This document shows positions 16,488 to 22,874 of a stretch of DNA of 64,000 nucleotides, one piece after another (the first letter of the stretch is position 1; every line of letters starts with the position of its first letter). Below the pieces are notes generated by a model. The model was not told where the DNA came from. It saw nothing but the letters and a program-made list of their open reading frames with translations, and ran no database searches. Location: contig NZ_FRAC01000032.1 in assembly GCF_900142215.1 (NCBI RefSeq), positions 16,445 to 80,444 on the forward strand, read 5' to 3'. Position numbers and translations under genes: made by a program. The stretch is from Anaerocolumna jejuensis DSM 15929. Lineage in GTDB: Bacteria > Bacillota > Clostridia > Lachnospirales > Lachnospiraceae.

Positions 16488-17225
16488 ATGGATAATTTAA
16501 TTGAGGTAAAGCATTTAAGCAAATCCTTTGGTGAACATGCTGTATTAAAAGACATTGATTTTAGTGTGAACAAAGGGGAAGTAATCTGTATCATAGGTTC
16601 CTCCGGTTCCGGTAAATCAACACTTCTCCGCTGTATTAACCTGTTGGAAAAGCCCTCGGGCGGAGAGATATTTTACAATGGTGAAAACATCCTGGATGAC
16701 AGGCATGATATTTATAAATACCGGACAAAATTAGGTATGGTTTTTCAGCAGTTCAATCTTTTTAACAATTATAATGTGCTGGACAACTGTGTGATAGGAC
16801 AGCTCAAGGTCCTTAAAAGGAACAGGGAAGAGGCGAAGGAAGTTGCCCTGAAATATTTGAAAACGGTGGGAATGGAGCAGTTCGTCAATGCAAAACCAAG
16901 ACAGCTCTCCGGCGGCCAGAAGCAAAGGGTGGCAATTGCAAGAGCTTTGTCCATGGAGCCGGATGTCATGCTCTTTGACGAACCCACTTCAGCTCTTGAT
17001 CCGGAGATGGTCGGCGAAGTCTTAAAGGTTATGAAGGAGCTTGCAGGAATGGGACTTACCATGTTGATTGTAACCCATGAGATGGGTTTTGCAAGGGACG
17101 TAGCGGACAGAGTCGTATTTATGGACCAAGGGGTCATTGCGGAAGAAGGTAATCCGGAAGATATCTTTAATAATCCAGCTCAGGAAAGAACAAGGGAATT
17201 CTTAAGCAGGGTTTTGGAAGAATAA
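16488..17225 (+). CDS. Lysine ABC transporter ATP-binding protein
   Basis: A 245-residue polar amino acid ABC ATPase. Walker A is GSSGSGKST, the signature is LSGGQKQRVAIARAL, Walker B VMLFDEPTSALDPE and the switch histidine lies in TLLIVTHEMGF-like LIVTHEMGFA. Last gene of the riboswitch-controlled operon. Its stop codon (17223-17225) touches the stop of the convergent gene (17226-17228), leaving no room for a terminator between them. Confidence 0.95.
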   Translation: MDNLIEVKHLSKSFGEHAVLKDIDFSVNKGEVICIIGSSGSGKSTLLRCINLLEKPSGGEIFYNGENILDDRHDIYKYRTKLGMVFQQFNLFNNYNVLDNCVIGQLKVLKRNREEAKEVALKYLKTVGMEQFVNAKPRQLSGGQKQRVAIARALSMEPDVMLFDEPTSALDPEMVGEVLKVMKELAGMGLTMLIVTHEMGFARDVADRVVFMDQGVIAEEGNPEDIFNNPAQERTREFLSRVLEE

Positions 17226-18182
17226 TTAAAAATATAAAATATTGGACATGATACCGCCCGGGAAAACGCCGTTATTGGACTGATGAAATACCGCAGTTGC
17301 ATTAATCAGCCACTTTCCCGGGTTATTTGCTGTCAATGCGATGTCGGTGCGGACGCCGGAATTAAACTCCAGAGTATCATTAACAATATCCATGTACTGG
17401 TTATCCCTTGAGAAGCCGTTAATGGAAAGAACCCGGAAATGATGACCCTCCAGGTGAATCCAGCCGGCTTCTCCGGCCTTTGAAAGAAATCGCATCCGTA
17501 CCTTATCGCCGTCGCATAAATAGATGGGAGAGGTATAGGGATAGCACCTGCCGTTCAGGGTAAAAAAGTTCGGATTTCTGTGGAACATGTCGGGGGTATA
17601 GCTGCCGGGTATGATTTTACCCAGGGGCAGTTCCGATACCTCCCATTGCTGCATCAAAAACACAAAATCCTTATCCGGGATATCGTCTGCTTCTAAAGTA
17701 TCCCCAAAGGGAAGTATTATAAGAACACCAATAAGCCCCAGAGAGACTTGAAAATCCTGTGAGGAATGGTATAGAAAGGCACCTGTTTTGTCACATAGAA
17801 GCTTGTAGGTATAGGATTCATCAGGATTAATAATCGGCCCGTTGTAATTAAAATCCGGTAAGCCTATAATCGCACCGGGTTTGACATAGCCCTGGATTGT
17901 AAGATTTGTAGGAACGGAGAGTTTATTTTCCAACGTTAAAAAAAGCCATTCACCCTGCCTCATGATAATTACTGGGCCGGGTGTTTTTTGGTTGTAGCCA
18001 AAAGCATTCAGAGTGATTTCAGGCAGAATTTTCTGTTCAACCGGTTCCGCCCGAAGGCTGAAACGCCGGACTTTATAGGAGTATTGATAGGGGGCTATAT
18101 CCATGTCAGGTGCCATAACATGGGATTCCCACTTGTAATGCAGATTATTGGAATCTATCAAATTATCAATTTGTCTTTCCAT
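17226..18182 (-). CDS. Multicopper-oxidase-like cupredoxin protein lacking most copper ligands
   Basis: The 318-residue protein has the domain plan of a small multicopper oxidase: PGPVIIMRQGEWLFLTLEN, FLYHSSQDFQVSLGLIG, and HLEGHHFRVLSINGF. The copper ligands are largely gone. The HxHG of domain 1 is replaced by TIQGY, only His139 remains of the usual HxH in FLYHSS, and the C-terminal HCHxxxHxxxM motif reads INATAVFHQSNNGVFPGGI. No export signal is visible. A redox role is therefore unlikely; a binding or structural function, for example in a spore coat like CotA relatives, is possible but inferred. Confidence 0.75.
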   Translation of the reverse strand: MERQIDNLIDSNNLHYKWESHVMAPDMDIAPYQYSYKVRRFSLRAEPVEQKILPEITLNAFGYNQKTPGPVIIMRQGEWLFLTLENKLSVPTNLTIQGYVKPGAIIGLPDFNYNGPIINPDESYTYKLLCDKTGAFLYHSSQDFQVSLGLIGVLIILPFGDTLEADDIPDKDFVFLMQQWEVSELPLGKIIPGSYTPDMFHRNPNFFTLNGRCYPYTSPIYLCDGDKVRMRFLSKAGEAGWIHLEGHHFRVLSINGFSRDNQYMDIVNDTLEFNSGVRTDIALTANNPGKWLINATAVFHQSNNGVFPGGIMSNILYF

Positions 18183-18208
18183 TTTTGAAACCTCTGAAAA
18201 ATTAGACT

Positions 18209-19495
18209 TTAAAGAACCTTAGCAACATTAAACAGGTTATTTACCACAAGCCACATCCCTGGGAAATAGTTCATGATCTGCCATACGCCGGCACCATTTA
18301 ATTTAAACTCCGGTATCAGACGGTATTTGGCATTCATGCTTCTGGCATCGTCAAACCATACGACGTGCTCCACTCCATCGGAATTTGTATAGTAGTAAAA
18401 AGGAGCCTGGGAGGCTTCATCGAACTGGATGGTAACACCATATTGCACCCCTCTTTCAATGGCCTGCACATTGCTGATAGTCTCTGCTTTGGATTGGCCT
18501 TCAACGTAGGGAAGAGGCCAGTCATAAGCATAGTTCGGCATACCCATAAGGATCTTATCAGGGTCAATGACGGAGACGCCGTAGGAAAGAACTCTTCGGA
18601 CGCTGTTTAAGGGAGCGGTTGCCATAGGGGAGCTGTAAGTGTAGCCCCATTCATAGGTCATCAACAATACCTTGTCAGCAATAGCGCCAATTCTCGGGTA
18701 GTCATGGGCCTGGTAGAGAAGTCCGGCTTGTTCACCGGAAGTTTTGGGTGCCAGTGCAACTGTTAAAATATATCCGTTAGGCTCCAGCTTGTTTTTTAAA
18801 GCAGAAATAAAGCTGATAAAGCCTTCTTTGTCTTCGGGACGAACAAATTCAAAGTCAATATCAACACCGCTGTAATTTTTATTCTGGACATTGGAGAGAA
18901 TATTATCTATGAGACGGCTTTGGCCCTCCGGGTTTGTAAACATTGCATGGGCGATTTCGTTGCTGAAATTACCGCCTGCATCCATTGGAGCCAGGACCAT
19001 GAGAGGGGCAACGTTATAATCTCTGGCCAGTTGGATCAATTCTGTATCGTCAATTGGGATTAAATCACCCTCCGGTGTAAAGCCATAGGTAAACAGGGAC
19101 AGATAGGTCAGGAAGGGAAGAGTTTTTCTTAAGACTGTCCGGTCGATGTAGGGGTAGGCATAGGCATTAATCACGATGTCGCCAAAGTTTTCATCACGGC
19201 GAAAGCGTATAACAAGTACAGTTCCCGGAATCAGGAATTCTGTGTTGGCTATCCAGGGATTATTTTGAAGGAGCCTTGTAGGGGTGACGCCATATTCTTG
19301 TGCAATGCCATATAGAGTGTCACCCTCTGCTACTGTATGAATTACTTCAGGAAATTGTATTACGAGACTTTGACCGACCAAAAGATTATTGGCATTTGTT
19401 AATTCGTTATCTGTAATGATTCTGTTGGAGGTAACACCATATTGATTTGCAATAGAGGAAATGGTATCACCTGGCTTGACAACATATATGGTCAT
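18209..19495 (-). CDS. LysM/GH18 spore peptidoglycan hydrolase (SleL/YaaH-like)
   Basis: Two LysM domains (about residues 2-47 and 51-97) are followed by a glycoside hydrolase 18 domain to residue 428. The catalytic DxDxE motif is intact as Asp212, Asp214 and Glu216 (YSGVDIDFEFV). There is no signal peptide, as in SleL/YaaH proteins that are loaded into spores from the mother cell. Family members are N-acetylglucosaminidases acting on cortex fragments at germination. ATG at 19493-19495. It follows the ohrR gene by 69 bp on the same strand but is probably separately controlled. Confidence 0.9.
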   Translation of the reverse strand: MTIYVVKPGDTISSIANQYGVTSNRIITDNELTNANNLLVGQSLVIQFPEVIHTVAEGDTLYGIAQEYGVTPTRLLQNNPWIANTEFLIPGTVLVIRFRRDENFGDIVINAYAYPYIDRTVLRKTLPFLTYLSLFTYGFTPEGDLIPIDDTELIQLARDYNVAPLMVLAPMDAGGNFSNEIAHAMFTNPEGQSRLIDNILSNVQNKNYSGVDIDFEFVRPEDKEGFISFISALKNKLEPNGYILTVALAPKTSGEQAGLLYQAHDYPRIGAIADKVLLMTYEWGYTYSSPMATAPLNSVRRVLSYGVSVIDPDKILMGMPNYAYDWPLPYVEGQSKAETISNVQAIERGVQYGVTIQFDEASQAPFYYYTNSDGVEHVVWFDDARSMNAKYRLIPEFKLNGAGVWQIMNYFPGMWLVVNNLFNVAKVL

Positions 19496-19564
19496 AGAAC
19501 TTAAAACTCCCGCTATCAGACTTTATAATCAATGTATGCAAAGATGGCAGGGGTGTGATAACTT

Positions 19565-20029
19565 TTATTCCTCATCTGTAAGAAGTTCCATGATGGAATG
19601 AAGGTTACCGATGGTCTTGGAAATAGTCTCTTTGTCAAAGCGGACGGAGCATACAAGGTCTTTTGGAACATTAATTGCCAGTGACTTTAAATCGCGGCCC
19701 TTTTCTGTCAAGGTTATAACAACATTCCGTTCATCATTAGAGCTTCTGACCCGGTTAATTAAATTCTGGGCTTCCAGCTTTTTTAAGAGGGGTGTTAAAG
19801 TTCCGGAATCCAGATATAGCTTATTACCCAAATCCTTAACAGTTAGATTATCTTCCTCCCATAAGGCCAGCATAGTAATATAACCGGTATAAGTCAGGCC
19901 AAGAGGCTCTAAGATAGGCTTATATTTTTTTATTATTTCTTTCGAGCAGACATATAGCGCAAAGCAAAGCTGATTGTCAAGCCTGAGGATTTCATCGCCG
20001 GATGGAGTTTCATTTATTTTATTTTTCAT
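19565..20029 (-). CDS. ohrR: OhrR-type MarR-family organic peroxide sensor
   Basis: From the start chosen here the protein has about 154 residues. It matches OhrR along its length: LDNQLCFALYVCSKEI with the reactive cysteine (Cys22), LTVKDLGNKLYLDSGTLTPLLKKLE (in part) as recognition helix, and SSNDERNVVITLTEKG as wing. The reading frame stays open upstream to a GTG at 20084-20086, adding AVSQTGLLAWLGYAMGIN, but that segment is encoded by a dispersed repeat also found before an AraC gene, so I take MKNKINE at 20027-20029 as the true start. A peroxidase gene is divergent from it, the likely target. Confidence 0.85.
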   Translation of the reverse strand: MKNKINETPSGDEILRLDNQLCFALYVCSKEIIKKYKPILEPLGLTYTGYITMLALWEEDNLTVKDLGNKLYLDSGTLTPLLKKLEAQNLINRVRSSNDERNVVITLTEKGRDLKSLAINVPKDLVCSVRFDKETISKTIGNLHSIMELLTDEE

Positions 20030-20218
20030 ATTTATACCCATTGCATATCCCAGCCAGGCCAGCAGACCGGTCTGTGATACTGCCACAAATAAAAATAAGT
20101 GAAAGAAGCTGTAAGTGGCATCCTTTCAAAAATAATATTTTCTTTCACTCTTATATTTATTGCATACCGCTGTCAGGCCAGCAGACCAGTCAGCGATATT
20201 GCCATAAATAAAAATGCA
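20030..20218 (-). repeat. Leader element, two tandem copies upstream of ohrR
   Basis: The copy next to ohrR (about 20030-20150) reads on the minus strand GAAAATATTATTTTTGAAAGG, ATGCCACTTACAGCTTCTTTC, TATTTGTGGCAGTATC, the palindrome CAGACCGGTCTG, then GATATGCAATGGGTATAAAT directly before ATG. A second, more decayed copy (about 20151-20218) repeats the TTTATGGCAATATC... TATGCAATAAATATAA part. The element contains a 29-codon upstream ORF (20032-20121, starting MPLTASF) whose stop lies 2 bases before the ohrR ATG. The rest of the spacer to 20358 is AT-rich promoter DNA. Confidence 0.8.
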
Positions 20219-20276
20219 AATAAATTTTATGCAATTTAATAGTAATAAAAAACCAGTAAAATGTCAATAGTAAGTA

Positions 20277-20305
20277 TTGACAAAACAAATAATATTTTAT
20301 ACAAT
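20277..20305 (+). promoter_or_regulatory. Promoter of glutathione peroxidase 2, candidate OhrR target
   Basis: TTGACA (20277-20282), a 17-bp spacer and TACAAT (20300-20305). TACAATCTAATTAAGATA, overlapping the -10 box, resembles the AT-rich TACAATT-AATTGTA type of site bound by Bacillus OhrR but is imperfect. Confidence 0.65.
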
Positions 20306-20358
20306 CTAATTAAGATAAATAAAATCAAATCAACTTAAATTTGTGAAGGAGGATTATT

Positions 20359-20904
20359 ATGACAGTACATGATTTTAAAGTAAACAATATAAAGGATGAA
20401 GAAATCTCATTGGACGCATACCGCGGAAAGGTGCTTTTAATTATTAATACCGCTACAAGGTGCGGTTTTACACCTCAGTACGATGAGCTGCAGGATCTTT
20501 ATGAGAAGTACAAGGACGAGGGTTTTGTAATTCTTGATTTTCCCTGCAACCAGTTCGGGGCACAGGCACCGGGAAGCAATGAGGAAATCCACAGCTTCTG
20601 TGATGCCAAATTCGGAATCACTTTCCCCATGTTCTCCAAAATAGAAGTGAACGGAGAGAATGCGCATCCTTTGTACAAGTTCCTTGTCAGCCAGAAAGGC
20701 TTCCAGGGCTTTGACGAAGCACATGAATTAACTCCCGTTTTAAACCAGATGCTTAAGAAAGATGATCCTGACTTTGACAAAAAGCCCAGTATCAAATGGA
20801 ATTTCACCAAATTCCTGATAGACAAGGAGGGAAATGTGGCTGCCAGATTTGAGCCTATGGATGATTTAGGCTATGTAGAAGGCAAAGTAAAGGAACTTCT
20901 TTAA
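20359..20904 (+). CDS. Glutathione peroxidase-family thiol peroxidase, longer paralogue
   Basis: A 181-residue paralogue of the enzyme at 10371. The peroxidatic cysteine is in NTATRCGFTPQYDEL (about Cys36), with FPCNQFGAQAPG and the tail IKWNFTKFLIDKEGN. It is about 20 residues longer through an insert (QKGFQGFDEAHELTPVLNQM region), as in many bacterial GPx proteins. Divergent from ohrR, so it is likely induced by organic peroxides in place of the usual Ohr protein. ATG follows GAAGGAGGATTATT. Confidence 0.92.
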   Translation: MTVHDFKVNNIKDEEISLDAYRGKVLLIINTATRCGFTPQYDELQDLYEKYKDEGFVILDFPCNQFGAQAPGSNEEIHSFCDAKFGITFPMFSKIEVNGENAHPLYKFLVSQKGFQGFDEAHELTPVLNQMLKKDDPDFDKKPSIKWNFTKFLIDKEGNVAARFEPMDDLGYVEGKVKELL

Positions 20905-20959
20905 TATTTAAGAGATTGACAATTAGAGTATAATTCTATATACTTAACCATAAGTTAAA

Positions 20960-20998
20960 TGTGAAGAGGCTGCAGACGGTGTTTGCAGCCTCTTCACA
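20960..20998. terminator. 15-bp perfect hairpin after gpx2
   Basis: TGTGAAGAGGCTGCA pairs with TGCAGCCTCTTCACA around GACGGTGTT. No strong T run follows (TATAAGGTTTTC), so it may be a weak terminator or transcript stabiliser. Confidence 0.55.
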
Positions 20999-21011
20999 TA
21001 TAAGGTTTTCT

Positions 21012-21116
21012 TTGGGCGAGGGAACAGTAGTAATCAAAATATTCATCAATTTACTAGGTGAAATTGTAAAAAAACAGAAAGAAATCAGTAAAATGATTGA
21101 CAGATTAATGCATTGA
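21012..21116 (+). CDS. Possible 34-residue ORF, doubtful
   Basis: A TTG-initiated ORF behind AAGG reads MGEGTVVIKIFINLL then GEIVKKQKEISKMIDRLMH. The predicted amphipathic helix looks protein-like, but the ribosome site is weak, nothing similar is recognised, and the end overlaps the candidate nif promoter. It could equally be a remnant of a lost gene. Confidence 0.2.
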   Translation: MGEGTVVIKIFINLLGEIVKKQKEISKMIDRLMH

Positions 21117-21141
21117 AAAGGAAACACCTAAATGATAAAAT
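21113..21141 (+). promoter_or_regulatory. Candidate nif operon promoter
   Basis: TTGAAA (21113-21118), 17 bp, TAAAAT (21136-21141). It would place the transcript start near 21148, giving a leader of about 140 nt that contains a terminator-like hairpin before nifH. Confidence 0.5.
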
Positions 21142-21179
21142 CTCATCAATAGAAATTGCATGCACTCTATCAGACAGAG

Positions 21180-21208
21180 ACGTCATTACGAAAGTAATGG
21201 CGTTTTTT
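21180..21208 (+). terminator. Terminator-like hairpin in the nif leader (candidate attenuator)
   Basis: ACGTCATTAC and GTAATGGCGT pair (one G-T) around a GAAA tetraloop, followed directly by TTTTTT. It lies between the candidate promoter and nifH, so transcription of nif would have to pass it unless another promoter lies after it. Confidence 0.65.
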
Positions 21209-21287
21209 ATTGGCTGTAATGACTGCCTTGCTAGCAGTTACCAGGCAAAACCACTAACAACATTCTTTGTTTAAGGAGGATTTTCGT

Positions 21288-22109
21288 ATGAGACAGGTCG
21301 CAATTTACGGCAAAGGCGGAATCGGTAAATCAACAACGACACAAAATTTGACAGCGGGCCTTGGTGAGATGGGCAAAAATATCATGATTGTAGGGTGTGA
21401 TCCCAAAGCGGATTCAACAAGACTTATACTGGGCGGTCTGGCACAAAAAACAGTTCTGGATACATTAAGGGAAGAAGGAGAGGATATTGACCTTGATTAT
21501 ATCCTGAAGGAAGGCTTTTCCAATATCCGCTGCGTAGAGTCCGGTGGCCCGGAACCCGGTGTCGGATGTGCAGGCAGGGGAATTATTACCTCCATCAACC
21601 TGCTGGAGCAGTTAGGTGCTTATACGGATGATTTGGATTATGTATTTTACGATGTATTGGGTGACGTTGTATGCGGCGGCTTTGCAATGCCAATCCGTGA
21701 AGGAAAAGCACAGGAGATCTACATTGTGGCTTCCGGTGAAATGATGGCCCTTTATGCAGCCAATAATATCTCAAAGGGTATTCAGAAATATGCCAATACC
21801 GGCGGTGTAAGGCTTGGCGGGATTATCTGCAATTCCAGAAAGGTTGACGGCGAAGCGGAACTGGTGGCTGCCTTTGCAAAGGAGCTTGGTTCCCAGATGA
21901 TACATTTCGTACCCAGGGATAACATGGTACAGAGAGCAGAGATTAATAAAAAGACTGTTATAGACTTTGACCCCACAGTGAACCAGGCCGATGAGTACAG
22001 AGCACTGGCGCAGAAGATTGACGGCAATGACATGTTCGTAATACCAAAGCCCATGAAGCAGGAGAGATTGGAAGAGCTCTTAATGGAGCATGGCTTAATG
22101 GATATCTAA
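21288..22109 (+). CDS. nifH: Nitrogenase iron protein
   Basis: NifH passes electrons from ferredoxin to the MoFe protein with ATP hydrolysis and is also needed for cofactor maturation. The 273-residue protein has the P-loop GKGGIGKST at residues 8-16, the cluster cysteines in GVGCAGRGI and DVLGDVVCGGFAMP, and the switch segment CDPKADSTR. The ATG at 21288 is chosen because TTAAGGAGG precedes it; the frame is open 21 bases further to a TTG. First gene of the nif operon, with nifI1 and nifI2 next, as in anaerobic clostridial and archaeal clusters. Confidence 0.98.
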   Translation: MRQVAIYGKGGIGKSTTTQNLTAGLGEMGKNIMIVGCDPKADSTRLILGGLAQKTVLDTLREEGEDIDLDYILKEGFSNIRCVESGGPEPGVGCAGRGIITSINLLEQLGAYTDDLDYVFYDVLGDVVCGGFAMPIREGKAQEIYIVASGEMMALYAANNISKGIQKYANTGGVRLGGIICNSRKVDGEAELVAAFAKELGSQMIHFVPRDNMVQRAEINKKTVIDFDPTVNQADEYRALAQKIDGNDMFVIPKPMKQERLEELLMEHGLMDI

Positions 22110-22129
22110 AGGAGAAGGAGGTACCCCTG

Positions 22130-22456
22130 ATGTTATTAGTAAGAGCAATTATCAGACCTGAAAAAGTCGGTGCAGTGTTATCGGAGCTTTTAGCCGCCGG
22201 TTATCCTGCTGTTACCAAAATGGATGTTTATGGACGCGGAAAGCAAAAAGGCGTGAAGGTAGGAGAGATATTTTATGATGAGATTCCCAAGGAAATGCTT
22301 CTGATTGTGATAGAGGATGCAGATAAGGAGGATGTGGTAAAAATCATTATGAAGTATGCAAGAACAGGTGAGACCGGACATTTTGGTGACGGCAGAATAT
22401 TTGTAAGTCCTGTAGAAGAGGCTTATACGATCAGTACAAAGAAAAAAGGCTTGTAG
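22130..22456 (+). CDS. nifI1: Nitrogenase-specific PII protein NifI1
   Basis: A 108-residue GlnB-like protein of the NifI1 subfamily, beginning MLLVRAIIRPEKVGAVLSEL and containing KMDVYGRGKQKGVKVG and the B-loop TGETGHFGDGRIFV. In methanogens NifI1 and NifI2 form a complex that shuts nitrogenase off by binding NifDK when ammonium is present and 2-oxoglutarate is low (family knowledge). Placement between nifH and nifD is diagnostic. It starts 20 bp after nifH. Confidence 0.95.
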   Translation: MLLVRAIIRPEKVGAVLSELLAAGYPAVTKMDVYGRGKQKGVKVGEIFYDEIPKEMLLIVIEDADKEDVVKIIMKYARTGETGHFGDGRIFVSPVEEAYTISTKKKGL

Positions 22457-22475
22457 AAAAGAGAGGTCGGCTACT

Positions 22476-22859
22476 ATGAAGGAAGTTATGGCAATTGTCA
22501 GGCAGAATAAAGTAAACGTTACGAAGGAAGCGTTAGCCTCTGCCGGGATACCGGCTTTTACCTGTAGAAAGGTATTAGGCAGGGGAAAGAAATTAATCGA
22601 CATGAACCTGATTACTACTATTGTAGAAAACGGTGAGCTTCCCCTGGATTCTACCGGTGAGCATTTATCGGAAACTACAAGGCTGATTCCCAAAAGAGTT
22701 TTTACCCTTGTAGTGGAGGATGCTCAGGTGTCAAAGGTAGTGGATGCCATTATGGAGGTAAATTCGACGGATAATCCCGGAGACGGCAAGATATTTGTAC
22801 TTCCCATCTATGAAAATTATCAGGTGCGTAACGGGGAAGCAACAACAGAAGCATATTAA
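22476..22859 (+). CDS. nifI2: Nitrogenase-specific PII protein NifI2
   Basis: A 127-residue GlnB-like protein, MKEVMAIVRQNKVNVTKEAL, with an extended T-loop region (NLITTIVENGELPLDSTGEH) typical of NifI2 and the B-loop TDNPGDGKIFVLP. Partner of NifI1 in post-translational control of nitrogenase. Start ATG behind AGAGGTCGGCT, 19 bp after nifI1; nifD follows after 15 bp. Confidence 0.94.
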   Translation: MKEVMAIVRQNKVNVTKEALASAGIPAFTCRKVLGRGKKLIDMNLITTIVENGELPLDSTGEHLSETTRLIPKRVFTLVVEDAQVSKVVDAIMEVNSTDNPGDGKIFVLPIYENYQVRNGEATTEAY

Positions 22860-22874
22860 AGGAGGTGGCTGGTA

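Larger units (their letters stand above)
20905..21287. other. Spacer between gpx2 and nifH: terminator, possible promoter and leader
   Basis: Holds the peroxidase hairpin (20960-20998), a very small ORF (21012-21116), a candidate nif promoter (21113-21141), a terminator-like hairpin (21180-21208) and a second inverted repeat GTAATGACTGC / GCAGTTAC (about 21216-21242) just before nifH. No -24/-12 sigma-54 promoter or NifA site was recognised. Confidence 0.5.

Noticed and set aside
20960..20998. CRISPR or attachment-site repeat
   Set aside because: A single perfect inverted repeat with no further copies; better read as a 3' end hairpin.
21160..21208. ANTAR two-hairpin antitermination target in the nif leader
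   Set aside because: A CTCT/AGAG stem with a 7-nt loop precedes the terminator, but the required hexaloop pattern is not met in either hairpin.
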